The notes beneath the pieces were generated by a model, which had not been told where the DNA came from, searched no databases, and saw only the letters and a program-made list of their open reading frames with translations. The translations under genes were made by a program, and so were the position numbers. A stretch of 21,123 nucleotides of DNA from a virus. The DNA lies in the IMG/VR virus record IMGVR_UViG_3300046820_001761, positions 1 through 21,123 of that record; one strand, written 5' to 3'. Shown piece by piece: positions 6,079 through 14,296 of the stretch; position 1 is the first letter of the stretch; every line of letters starts with the position of its first letter.

Positions 6079-7029
6079 ATGGTTCACTCTCTTTTTACAG
6101 AAAAATATCGTCCGAAGAATCTATCGGAATTAATCTTACCAGATCGTGTAATGTCCAAATTTGAAAATGGAATCACACAGAATATGTTATTAGCTGGAAG
6201 TCCAGGAACTGGTAAAACATCTACAGCAAAAGCAATTGTTAATCAATTTGGTTTGCCGTACATTTACATTAACGCATCGACTGATACTTCAGTTGAAGTT
6301 ATCCGTACCAGAATTACGGATTTCTGTTCAACAATGTCAATCTTAGATGACCAAGGTAAATTCAAAGTAGTTATCTTAGATGAGGTTGATGGAGTATCTG
6401 ATCAGTTCTTTAAAGCATTACGTGCAACCATGGAACAATTTGCAAGTAACTCACGTTTTATTGCAACTTGTAATTATGTTAATAAGATTCCAGATCCAAT
6501 TCTTTCTCGTTTTGAAGTTATCAATTTTGACTTTGATAAAGCTGAAGAGACCGAGTTAACTAAGAAGTATATTAAGAGAGTTTATGAAATCTGTGGTAAA
6601 GAAGAGATGACAATTGAAAAACCAGCATTGGTTGAATTTGTTAAACGTAACTTCCCAGACTTAAGAAGTACTCTTAATAAACTACAAGGTTATAAAACAC
6701 AAGGAACTGGAAATATCACAATTGATGATGTTAAGAAATTTAACTCAGTTTATAAAGATGCATTTGAATTAATTTTCAATGAAACAGATCCTGCAAAGAA
6801 CTATAAAGTTTTAGTTAGTGACTATTCAAATAGAGTTGATGATATTCTACAATCTCTAGGAAATGATTTCATTGAATATGTACAAGCTGAAAGGACTAAC
6901 AGTATCAAGCATATTCCTCAAATTGCAATCTGTGTTGCCAGACATCAAGCTCAAAGAGTTAATGTTATCGACCCAATCATTACAATGTTGAGCTGCTTTT
7001 ACGAATTACAAACGATCGTAAGATCGTAA
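6079..7029 (+). CDS. 44: Sliding-clamp loader large subunit (gp44-like AAA+ ATPase)
   Basis: A 316-residue protein, almost the length of T4 gp44 (319). With gp62, this ATPase opens the sliding clamp and loads it onto primed DNA. Visible motifs: TEKYRP at 7-12, typical of clamp loaders; Walker A GSPGTGKT at 40-47; Walker B VVILDEVD at 97-104; sensor 1 IATCNY at 128-133; and the SRF (SRC-type) motif at 143-145 carrying the arginine finger. The rest is the helical collar domain. It starts the replication block and has no late-type octamer upstream, fitting early expression. A short hairpin with a GTAA loop overlaps the stop codon. Confidence 0.93.
   Translation: MVHSLFTEKYRPKNLSELILPDRVMSKFENGITQNMLLAGSPGTGKTSTAKAIVNQFGLPYIYINASTDTSVEVIRTRITDFCSTMSILDDQGKFKVVILDEVDGVSDQFFKALRATMEQFASNSRFIATCNYVNKIPDPILSRFEVINFDFDKAEETELTKKYIKRVYEICGKEEMTIEKPALVEFVKRNFPDLRSTLNKLQGYKTQGTGNITIDDVKKFNSVYKDAFELIFNETDPAKNYKVLVSDYSNRVDDILQSLGNDFIEYVQAERTNSIKHIPQIAICVARHQAQRVNVIDPIITMLSCFYELQTIVRS
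7012..7027 (+). other. GTAA-loop hairpin at the end of the gp44 gene
   Basis: ACGATC (7012-7017) pairs perfectly with GATCGT (7022-7027) around GTAA, a stable GNRA-type loop as RNA. It overlaps the stop codon and has no T run after it, so it is not a standard terminator. It may protect or mark the 3' end of a message. Confidence 0.4.
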
Positions 7030-7116
7030 AATAATTCAAAAATAATTCACTAAACAGTTTTTTATGTCAAGAAAATTGTTTATATTTACATAAGAAACAA
7101 ATTAAAGAAATAATAT

Positions 7117-8337
7117 ATGAAGCTCGGAAATCATACACTACTTATTGATGGTAACTATTTCATTCATAGTAGATTGTTCGTTCTACCAAGACCTAAAAGC
7201 GGTGCTCTGCTTGGTGATGATGCGAGCAAAGGACAATTCATTCGAAAACTTGCAATCGACTTTGCATCAGAAGTTCGAAAAATGACTCCTTTTGTTAATC
7301 AAATCGTTTTTGCTGTTGATTCAAAATCCTGGCGTAAGGATCTATTTCCTGAAGCACAATACAAAGGTACACGTACTCAAGATAGTTCAGTTGATTGGTC
7401 AGCTGTTTATGAAGTATATGACGAATTTAAATTAATCCTTGCTAAAAAAGGTGTTATTGTAAATCAAGTTAAAGGTGCAGAAGCAGATGATATTCTATTT
7501 GCATGGTCAACTTATTTAAATACACAAGGTAAGAATTGCATTATTTGGACTGGTGACCGTGATATGATTCAATTAGTTGATTACTCAAAAGCAACCGATG
7601 GTTATTCTCTATGGTACTATAACACCAAACGTAAGTTAATTGCATTCGAAGGATTCAATGATATTTTCAGTAACACCACTGAATTAGAAATCTCAAATGA
7701 TGATTTATTATTCAACATGGATAGTCCAAGTCATCAAAGTGATCGTATCAAAAATGAAATGATTGATTGGATGAAAAAGAATTCTATTGAAGTCGAAGAA
7801 ATCAATTGTGATCGTTTCGTTTTCCAAAAGATTCTAATGGGCGACAAATCTGATAATATTAAATCAGTTGTTACGTACCAAAAACCTATGAAAAATGGTA
7901 AAGATCGTACATTCTCAATTACTGACAAACAGGCAGAAGCTATCTTAGAACAATACATTAAAGAAGAAGGCGAATTTGTTATTGACCACATGTTTAACAA
8001 AACACAAGTTGATAAGATTGTTAACCTGATTTACCGCATTATTGGTCATGACACTCAAGTAAATATCCTTAATAGATTTAATCAAAATCTAGATTTGATG
8101 TTACTTCACTACAATACAATACCAGAACCAATTCAACAAGAAATTACTAAAGTAATTGATCGAGATAAAGAAACTGAACCAGCAATTATGGTTCTTTCTC
8201 AAATGGAAAAGATACTTGAAGGATCTAGTTGGTTGAAAAAAGCCAATCAAACACCAGTTGATTTTGATGCATTCGCCGGATTAGACGAAAATGAAACAAA
8301 AGACAAAGATTCATCTACAACTATTAAATTATTTTAA
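7117..8337 (+). CDS. rnh: RNase H / 5'-3' flap exonuclease (T4 Rnh-like)
   Basis: A FEN/PIN-family nuclease of 406 residues that removes RNA primers and 5' flaps during lagging-strand synthesis. Acidic metal-binding residues sit in family positions: LLIDGN (Asp11), FAVDSK (Asp68), GAEADD (Glu122, Asp124, Asp125), WTGDRD (Asp147, Asp149) and MGDKSDN (Asp243, Asp246), the last in the helix-hairpin-helix region. T4 RNase H has 305 residues. The extra length lies in an insertion near 160-230 and a C-terminal extension. That extension ends in acidic residues followed by TIKLF, possibly a clamp- or SSB-binding tail (inference). The stop codon overlaps the next start (taATG), so the genes are probably translationally coupled. 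A weak Bacteroidetes-like -7 box (TATATTTA, 7081-7088) lies upstream. Confidence 0.88.
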   Translation: MKLGNHTLLIDGNYFIHSRLFVLPRPKSGALLGDDASKGQFIRKLAIDFASEVRKMTPFVNQIVFAVDSKSWRKDLFPEAQYKGTRTQDSSVDWSAVYEVYDEFKLILAKKGVIVNQVKGAEADDILFAWSTYLNTQGKNCIIWTGDRDMIQLVDYSKATDGYSLWYYNTKRKLIAFEGFNDIFSNTTELEISNDDLLFNMDSPSHQSDRIKNEMIDWMKKNSIEVEEINCDRFVFQKILMGDKSDNIKSVVTYQKPMKNGKDRTFSITDKQAEAILEQYIKEEGEFVIDHMFNKTQVDKIVNLIYRIIGHDTQVNILNRFNQNLDLMLLHYNTIPEPIQQEITKVIDRDKETEPAIMVLSQMEKILEGSSWLKKANQTPVDFDAFAGLDENETKDKDSSTTIKLF

Positions 8338-8489
8338 TGACAGAAATCGTAGAAGAAATCTTACAAGAAGCAAAAGAATGGGGTCTTGAATATGAGGTAA
8401 AGGTATTCGCCGAAAGCCACATGTCTCAGGACCCAAGTCTTTCAATAGAACAAGCATATATACATGCTTATAATGATTGGATAAAATAA
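8337..8489 (+). CDS. Small 50-residue protein, unrecognised
   Basis: An ATG overlapping the stop of the RNase H gene (taATG) opens a 50-residue frame starting MTEIVEEILQ and ending AYNDWIK. It looks like a folded helical protein: amphipathic helix 1-16, then a second helix after DPSLSIEQAY. Coupling to the upstream gene and the packed context argue that it is real. No function can be given. Confidence 0.6.
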   Translation: MTEIVEEILQEAKEWGLEYEVKVFAESHMSQDPSLSIEQAYIHAYNDWIK

Positions 8490-8495
8490 AACTAT

Positions 8496-8612
8496 ATGAA
8501 ATTAATAGTAAAAGAAGGCGTATATGAAGCAGATACCTTGTTTGGTATTGTTATTGCAGTATTGCAACACAGATTTTGGCATTTGCGTAAGCACGGTAAG
8601 TGGATGGATTAA
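8496..8612 (+). CDS. Small 38-residue protein, unrecognised
   Basis: A short frame starting MKLIVKEGVYEAD and ending HLRKHGKWMD, six bases after the previous stop and 13 bases before the gp62 gene. It has a hydrophobic middle (LFGIVIAVL) followed by a basic/aromatic end (QHRFWHLRKH), so it could touch a membrane or be a tiny helical partner protein. It is kept because it fills the only gap in a packed cluster and starts after an A-rich leader. Function unknown. Confidence 0.5.
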   Translation: MKLIVKEGVYEADTLFGIVIAVLQHRFWHLRKHGKWMD

Positions 8613-8625
8613 TTAAAACAAAAAT

Positions 8626-9054
8626 ATGCTAGACGAAACTAAATTATTTGACTTTGTTAAAATTATGTTTACAAAGCCAAAAGACTATAAGAATATCAAG
8701 GACTTTAATAAGAAGCGTCATCATTTTATGATTAATCGTTTTTTCTCAATTAAGTTTCCTGCAAATGCGCAAGCATTCAATATCAATGGTATTAATGGAC
8801 TAGCAGTTATTGACAGTTGGGCTCTAGTAGCTCAACGTTTTTCTGCGGTTCCACCATGGATCTACACAAAAACTAAGAAATCTGAATCGGCACCTGTCGA
8901 TAAAAAAGAATACATACCTAGTCAAGAGGCAATCGAATTCTATATGAAAAAGAATGAGATTGGTAAAAGAGAATACAATGAAGCTTTAAAGTTTTTCAAA
9001 AAAGAAACACTCGAAGAACTTAAAAGACTTGATGAAAATATAAAAGTTTATTAA
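8626..9054 (+). CDS. 62: Sliding-clamp loader small subunit (gp62-like)
   Basis: A 142-residue protein. Residues 30-80 fit the gp62 family pattern: FMINRFFSIKFPANAQAFN resembles the F-(I/M)-(V/I)-N-R...S..FP motif of T4-like gp62 proteins. It is followed by a hydrophobic segment and a basic/aromatic PPWIYTK in place of the usual K-R-x-x-K-W. The C-terminal part (IEFYMKKNEIGKREYNEALKF) matches the helical end of the family. T4 gp62 has 187 residues, so this is a short version. It forms the A subunit of the clamp loader with gp44, encoded earlier in the same block. In T4 the 62 and 44 genes are adjacent; here RNase H and two tiny ORFs lie between. Its stop overlaps the next start (taATG). Confidence 0.72.
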   Translation: MLDETKLFDFVKIMFTKPKDYKNIKDFNKKRHHFMINRFFSIKFPANAQAFNINGINGLAVIDSWALVAQRFSAVPPWIYTKTKKSESAPVDKKEYIPSQEAIEFYMKKNEIGKREYNEALKFFKKETLEELKRLDENIKVY

Positions 9055-9734
9055 TGCAAGATGATTTCTCAATGTATGATGCTGCCGATGTTGTTGATAT
9101 CGTGCTTTTTAAATACAATTATAACGATAATAAACTTTGGACTGGAATTAGAAACAAAATAGAGTTTCTTAGTCCTGATAAAAATTCAATAATTGTTACT
9201 AAAGATCAGCTTCTAGATTTTATTGAAAGAGAATTCCCAAATGAGATTAATTTATTTAATTCAGTTGGATTTGAAGTAATGCATAAAGAGGTTAATTCAA
9301 TCTTCTTTATTACTAAACTTCTTACACAAATGAAACATCTTAGATGGATCAAATTGACTCTTAATAAGAATAGAATCTACACCAGATTGACCAAAGACGA
9401 AGGAGGTCATGATACAATTAAATTCGGATTTAAAATACTTCATTTAACATTAAAGACATTTGAAATCTTTGATAAAGACGAAGTTGTTATTTTTAATAAA
9501 GTTCTACATGAGCAACGGATCCTAGATGAAGGTGTTCCGTATAAAAGACTAAAACTAAATGACTTATTAGATCGTTTAGACCGTTGGTTAATGGTTGCTG
9601 ATAAAGGAAAAATCAAAGAACTTTCAGACAATGAGATGGATGTTGTAGATACAATTTCTATCATGTTGGATATGATGAGTGATCCAAAACTAGGTGGCGA
9701 TAATCCAGAAGTCCTACTAGTCACCGATTACTGA
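9054..9734 (+). CDS. Unrecognised 226-residue protein of the replication block
   Basis: The start overlaps the stop of the gp62-like gene, implying coupled translation. The protein is soluble and mixed alpha/beta, with alternating charged and hydrophobic stretches. It has a middle part rich in Leu/Ile/Lys (LTLNKNRIYTRLTKDE), a charged helical segment LNDLLDRLDRW near 169-179, and a helix-rich end (MDVVDTISIMLDMMSD). I compared it mentally with T4 gp59, RegA and gp33 and saw no convincing match. It may be a replication or late-transcription accessory factor on context alone. It ends just before a late-promoter-like motif where the neck gene begins. Confidence 0.7.
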   Translation: MQDDFSMYDAADVVDIVLFKYNYNDNKLWTGIRNKIEFLSPDKNSIIVTKDQLLDFIEREFPNEINLFNSVGFEVMHKEVNSIFFITKLLTQMKHLRWIKLTLNKNRIYTRLTKDEGGHDTIKFGFKILHLTLKTFEIFDKDEVVIFNKVLHEQRILDEGVPYKRLKLNDLLDRLDRWLMVADKGKIKELSDNEMDVVDTISIMLDMMSDPKLGGDNPEVLLVTDY

Positions 9735-9746
9735 GAATATATAAAC
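9735..9746 (+). promoter_or_regulatory. Late-promoter-like motif before neck gene
   Basis: GAATATATAAAC, octamer 9737-9744, 19 bases before the start. It marks the switch from the replication block, which has no such motif, to structural genes. Confidence 0.6.
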
Positions 9747-9763
9747 AAAATTAACTCATTGTA

Positions 9764-11713
9764 ATGGTTACAGGTAGTATTGCAACAGCATACGGCGATT
9801 TTCTAATTGCATCAATCAAGACCCCATATTTAAACTTAAAGAAAGTTATGACATGGGACATACTTTCTGGAGTATCAGATATTTCAACATTAGGAACTCT
9901 TAGTTTTACTAGTGGTTCTACTATTGTTTATGGAACTGGTACTGATTTTACCAGACTTTTCCAAAATTCACATTTTATTATTGTTGGAAACAGAGTTTTA
10001 GAAATCGCAAGCGTAACTAATAGTACAACATTAGTACTAACACTTCCAGTTAATTTTTCTGGATCTGGATTTACATTCTATCGACCAGTTGATGCCAATA
10101 ATAAATTCGACTACACTTTTAGACTTTCAACTGATAAAGGTAAAACTTTTAGTGAATTCTCTGAATTAAATACAAATGTTCTACCTGGAGATATTAAATC
10201 TTATTTATGGAATTCAGGCGCTGATGTATTAATAGATTTTGGAGCAGAGGTATCAGCATTAAATACTGGAGCTAAATTAACATTTATTTCAGCAACGTTA
10301 ACAGTTGAAACAGTTGCTGGTACTATTGAATCATGTCCACAATTCTGTACAACATGTACAGATCCTTTCATTTATTCAGGATGCGCAACAATTGAAGCAA
10401 CTTGCTCAGATCCAAATGCTTTATTTCAACCATACCGACAATTTAGATCCCAACAAACATATATACAATTAGCAAATATTGTTAAAAATATCTTTGGTCA
10501 TCAGGTTACTTATTTTAGAACTGAACCTGATATGAGAACAAAAGACGTTATCTTAATGGAATATTCATTACATAATGTCGTTGATCAGGATGTTGTTAAA
10601 ATCTTGGTTCCAGATAATGAGTTTCCTCAAGAATCTACAACTAACTTCGATATGTTTGGTATGGAATTTGAAGATTTTGAAATCCATATTACACAACAAG
10701 AATTCCAGACTGTTTTTGGACAAGGTAAAAGACCACGTGAGCATGATTACATGTTCATTCCAATTATTAATAAAATGTATATGATTAATTCGGTTTCTTT
10801 AGGAGATCGTTTTAATGAGACAATCACATATTGGAAAGTGATGTTGACTAAATATCAAAATGATACTGCTGTACTTAAAAATAGTTTTGAAACTTTAACA
10901 GATTCATTAGTTACTGATGTTGATGAAATATTTGGTGCTGAGATTAAAGATGAGTACATCAAGAATACTAAGCCTGATATTTTCCAAACTGTTTCTACAG
11001 CTTATTTAGATGGTATTAGAAATTTTGTATCAACTGATTTAAAAATTGTTGATAGTGAAATTAAAAACAGATGGACTACGGTTTCTAAAAATTATTACAA
11101 TCTTGGTCCTGTTAATACAGGTTTCGCAGCAATCGAATATACTGCACCTGTTAAATCATCAACAGGATTTGGATTAACATGTTGGTTCTCTCCAGAATTT
11201 AATTTTAATTCAACAACTGATTATTGGTTATTTGGAAATAGCACAATCAATAAAGGACTTAAGGTTACAGTATCTGGTCAAAATATAAAAGTATACATCA
11301 ATGCTAACACGTACACATTTACTACAAATGTTATTATGGGAACAGATAGATGGTATGGCCTTGTTATTAATGGTAATAAGCAATTCAATCAATTATCAGT
11401 TACCTTATATTCATTAGATCCAAATAATAATACAGTTGGATTACCACAATCAGCATCAAATGATTTAGTAAAAGTATTTGAGCAGACTAGAAATCAGGTT
11501 TATAATATATCATGGGATATTCCTGAATCTAAATACTCACTTAAAGGTGGATTGTTAAAAATAACCAACATACGATTATTTCATATTCCAGTTGAAGTAG
11601 AGCAACATAGTAACGTATTAAATCAATACGTTGTTCGCGATAATCAACTTGCAACTATTATAGATAATGCTATCCCGTCTCTTGGATTCCAGAAATTCAG
11701 AAGTGCACAATAA
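9764..11713 (+). CDS. 14: Neck protein (gp14-like) with extra N-terminal and LamG-like domains
   Basis: A 649-residue protein. Residues about 222-365 follow T4 gp14: FGHQVTYF near the start, FDMFGMEFEDFEIHI in the middle, then KRPREHDYMFIPIINKMYMI, where gp14 has a similar FSNFGM and PKEGDLIYFP pattern. gp14 helps form the neck joining head and tail. T4 gp14 has only 256 residues. Here residues 1-215 add an unrecognised beta-rich region with a Cys cluster (191, 195, 198, 207, 214). Residues about 455-610 add a beta-rich segment (GFGLTCWFSPEF, DYWLFGN, DRWYGLVINGN) resembling a LamG/concanavalin-like lectin fold, possibly displayed outside. A late-promoter-like motif lies 19 bases upstream. 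Core assignment is good; domain roles are inferred. Confidence 0.72.
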   Translation: MVTGSIATAYGDFLIASIKTPYLNLKKVMTWDILSGVSDISTLGTLSFTSGSTIVYGTGTDFTRLFQNSHFIIVGNRVLEIASVTNSTTLVLTLPVNFSGSGFTFYRPVDANNKFDYTFRLSTDKGKTFSEFSELNTNVLPGDIKSYLWNSGADVLIDFGAEVSALNTGAKLTFISATLTVETVAGTIESCPQFCTTCTDPFIYSGCATIEATCSDPNALFQPYRQFRSQQTYIQLANIVKNIFGHQVTYFRTEPDMRTKDVILMEYSLHNVVDQDVVKILVPDNEFPQESTTNFDMFGMEFEDFEIHITQQEFQTVFGQGKRPREHDYMFIPIINKMYMINSVSLGDRFNETITYWKVMLTKYQNDTAVLKNSFETLTDSLVTDVDEIFGAEIKDEYIKNTKPDIFQTVSTAYLDGIRNFVSTDLKIVDSEIKNRWTTVSKNYYNLGPVNTGFAAIEYTAPVKSSTGFGLTCWFSPEFNFNSTTDYWLFGNSTINKGLKVTVSGQNIKVYINANTYTFTTNVIMGTDRWYGLVINGNKQFNQLSVTLYSLDPNNNTVGLPQSASNDLVKVFEQTRNQVYNISWDIPESKYSLKGGLLKITNIRLFHIPVEVEQHSNVLNQYVVRDNQLATIIDNAIPSLGFQKFRSAQ

Positions 11714-11732
11714 TTTATTGGGATACATATTC

Positions 11733-11740
11733 TATAAATA
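11733..11740 (+). promoter_or_regulatory. TATAAATA box before the small terminase gene
   Basis: An exact copy of the T4 late promoter core TATAAATA, ten bases before the start codon. The leader would be only a few bases, so it may be chance or give a nearly leaderless message. It is weaker evidence than the ATATATAA set. Confidence 0.35.
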
Positions 11741-11750
11741 ATATCATATT

Positions 11751-12431
11751 ATGTCAGAAGAAAAAGATAAGAATAGGCCAATTCGTGACCAGGCAGAGGA
11801 TATTCGTAAAGAATTAGAATGGTTAATTGGTGATGAGGAATCTTTAACAGATTTAGTCGATACAGATACACCATTGCCATCTGTCCCACCGGCACATAAA
11901 AGCCCTGCAGTTTCATATACTAATTTAAAATCTAGTTCAGAAGCTCAAGCTAAGAAAACTATTACAGCATTAATGAAATTCTATCTCGATGCAGATATTA
12001 TCGAGAATGATGAGTATGTTAAGGCAAAAAAGAAAATGGACGAAATGACAATGTCGTCTCTGGTTTATCAGCTTCAAGCTGGTGAAAGAGCTCTAACATT
12101 ATTATTAGAAACTATTGAAGATGGAGAGTTATCTCCAAGAATGTTCGAGGTATTGGCAACTTTACAAAAGTCAATGCTCGACATTATAAAATCACAAACA
12201 ATGTATTTGATGGCAACTGAAGAATCTAACAAGAGAATTGCTAGAGATATTGAAGTTTACCGTAAAAACACAAATACAACTCAGATTGAGGAAGTTGGAG
12301 GAGATTCTAAAGATCCAAATATCCAAAGAGGTACAAAGGACCTAATGAGAATGATTCAAATGGGAATTAATCAATCTGGCGAAGATGAGAATCTTGATGT
12401 GATTGAAATAAACCCAGAAGAAAATGAGTGA
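11751..12431 (+). CDS. 16: Probable small terminase subunit (gp16-like)
   Basis: A 226-residue protein directly upstream of, and overlapping by eight bases, the large terminase gene, exactly where T4 gene 16 lies. The middle (about 66-190) is predicted-looking helix and coiled coil (AKKTITALMKFYLDADII; MFEVLATLQKSMLDIIKSQ), flanked by charged, probably flexible ends. This fits the small terminase design: a central helical oligomerisation core that regulates DNA recognition and gp17 ATPase. It is longer than T4 gp16 (164). Sequence similarity alone would not prove it; context and architecture carry the call. A TATAAATA box lies just upstream. Confidence 0.68.
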   Translation: MSEEKDKNRPIRDQAEDIRKELEWLIGDEESLTDLVDTDTPLPSVPPAHKSPAVSYTNLKSSSEAQAKKTITALMKFYLDADIIENDEYVKAKKKMDEMTMSSLVYQLQAGERALTLLLETIEDGELSPRMFEVLATLQKSMLDIIKSQTMYLMATEESNKRIARDIEVYRKNTNTTQIEEVGGDSKDPNIQRGTKDLMRMIQMGINQSGEDENLDVIEINPEENE

Positions 12432-14241
12432 TAATATATGGATTCCTAAAGATTCCGATGAAACACAGTCAACCAAGGTAGTATGGTCAACTAAAGCAAT
12501 TAATGATTTAACAGTCGCTTTAGATAAAGGTTATCGTCCTCAGGTTTCAATGCCCTTCTATGAAGGTAAACAACATTTGAAACGAGGTAATATTGTATTT
12601 GAATACACCGATGCCGAAATTACAGAAATTGCAAAATGCGCGCATGATATTGTGTACTTTGCTGAGAAATATGCGGTTGTAATGACCGATGAGGGGATTC
12701 AAAAGGTAAAACTTCGTGAATACCAAAAAGATATGTTGAGAAACTTTCAACATAATCGATTTAATATTGTTCTAGCATCCAGACAGATGGGTAAAACGGT
12801 AACAGCGTCAATTTTTAACGCTTGGTTTATTTGTTTTAATGTGGACAAGAATACTCTACTTTTAGCCAATAAGGGAGAAACTACCAAAGAGATTATTGAT
12901 AAAGCAAAAGTTGTAATTGAACATTTGCCATTCTTTATGAAACCAGGAATTATTAAGTACGACGTTATGAACGTTCGATGTGATAATGGTTGCCGTCTAG
13001 TAGGACAATCAACTACTGCAAAAGCCGGTATTGGTTTTACCATTCATAATCTATACTTAGATGAGTTTGCACACATCCATCCAAATATTGTTGATGTATT
13101 CTATGAAAACGTTTATCCAACGTTATCATCTTCGAAAATATCTAGGATTAATATTACATCAACTCCAAATGGATTTAATAAATTCTATGAAATTTGGGCA
13201 GCCGCAATTAATGGAAAGAATGCATACACTCCAATGCGAATCGACTGGTTCCAACATCCAGACCGAGATGAAGCATGGTACAAACGAGAATTAGAGAACT
13301 TAGGTTCAGAAGAGGCATTTAACCGACAATATGGTAATGAATTCGTAAGTTCGTCTTCTCTATTACTTTCACCAGGATCTCTTGGTAAGTTAAGAAAGAA
13401 CTCAGGTAAGTTTGTTTTTCATGAACTAGAAGACTTTGATAATATACATATTGACGTAAAGGGATTCCTAGGATTCAAGCCAGGATTCGACATTGAAACC
13501 GTTAAAGAAGAGGGTAAATATTGGTTATTTACAATCGATATTGCCGAAGGTTCGGGTCGAGATTACTCAGTAATTAATGTGTTTGAAGTTATTGCAATGT
13601 CTAAAAAGGAAATTGAAGCTTCTGAAAATCCAGGTGCAATGTATGATTTCTTTAAATTAGATCAGGTTGCAGTATTTAAAAGTAATGAGCATCCAATCGA
13701 AGATTTCTCAAAAATATTATATACACTTGCTATTGATGTCTTCAACTCTGAGAACGTTAAAATGCTAATTGAATTTAATACATACGGAACAATTCTATTA
13801 AAATATTTACAGACGGTATTCCCTCAACGTAATGATTTCGATGAAGATATGATTCTTCGTTTCAAACATCGACATGATTCTAAAGGAGTAAAACCAGGAC
13901 TTAGGTTACGATCTGATAATAAAGCGGTATTTTGCCAAAATTTCAAGAAACTAATCGAAGGAAATAGGATAAATATTAATGAAGTTGAAACAGTTAACGA
14001 AGCTTCATTATTTGGTGTTAACAAGAGCGGAAATTATTCAGCACAAATGGGTCATGATGACTTAATTATGTCAGCAATTATTTCAACTGAGTTTTTTGGA
14101 ACAACCGATTACGCCGATTTTATTGAAGAAATCTTAGATGTTATTGACGAAAAATTACATGATTTCATGGAAGCAACACTCTACAAGGACAACCAGTCCC
14201 AAGGAGACTTGCAATATGACATCTACGATTTATTAAGTTAA
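12424..14241 (+). CDS. 17: Terminase large subunit (gp17-like packaging ATPase/nuclease)
   Basis: A 605-residue protein, nearly the length of T4 gp17 (610). It cuts concatemeric DNA and drives it into the prohead through the portal. ATPase domain: Walker A SRQMGKT at 119-125, Walker B LYLDEF at 210-215, coupling motif TSTPNG at 245-250. Nuclease domain of RNase H fold: Asp372 in FTIDIAEGSGRDYS, Glu450 in MLIEFNTYG, Asp545/546 in GHDDLIMS, the three acidic metal ligands. All key residues are present, so it should be active. The start overlaps the end of the gp16-like gene, a sign of coupled translation. Confidence 0.95.
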   Translation: MSDNIWIPKDSDETQSTKVVWSTKAINDLTVALDKGYRPQVSMPFYEGKQHLKRGNIVFEYTDAEITEIAKCAHDIVYFAEKYAVVMTDEGIQKVKLREYQKDMLRNFQHNRFNIVLASRQMGKTVTASIFNAWFICFNVDKNTLLLANKGETTKEIIDKAKVVIEHLPFFMKPGIIKYDVMNVRCDNGCRLVGQSTTAKAGIGFTIHNLYLDEFAHIHPNIVDVFYENVYPTLSSSKISRINITSTPNGFNKFYEIWAAAINGKNAYTPMRIDWFQHPDRDEAWYKRELENLGSEEAFNRQYGNEFVSSSSLLLSPGSLGKLRKNSGKFVFHELEDFDNIHIDVKGFLGFKPGFDIETVKEEGKYWLFTIDIAEGSGRDYSVINVFEVIAMSKKEIEASENPGAMYDFFKLDQVAVFKSNEHPIEDFSKILYTLAIDVFNSENVKMLIEFNTYGTILLKYLQTVFPQRNDFDEDMILRFKHRHDSKGVKPGLRLRSDNKAVFCQNFKKLIEGNRININEVETVNEASLFGVNKSGNYSAQMGHDDLIMSAIISTEFFGTTDYADFIEEILDVIDEKLHDFMEATLYKDNQSQGDLQYDIYDLLS

Positions 14242-14261
14242 TAAAATCAGAGATAGAAACA

Positions 14262-14270
14262 GATATATAG
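14262..14270 (+). promoter_or_regulatory. Late-promoter-like motif before sheath gene
   Basis: GATATATAG, octamer 14263-14270, 26 bases before the start. A G replaces the last A, the same variant as before the tape-measure gene. Confidence 0.55.
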
Positions 14271-14296
14271 AATAAAGAAAAAAAGATCAAAATAAC

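Noticed and set aside
8454-8472. AGCATATATACATGCT-like palindrome considered as operator
   Set aside because: It is inside the 50-residue ORF, imperfect, and could come from simple AT alternation.
9440-9724. Antisense frame opposite the 226-residue gene
   Set aside because: The plus-strand frame is coupled to gp62 and has normal composition; the antisense frame is Ser-rich shadow sequence.
12747-13043. Antisense frames opposite the terminase gene
   Set aside because: They overlap conserved ATPase motifs of gp17 on the other strand and have no features of their own.
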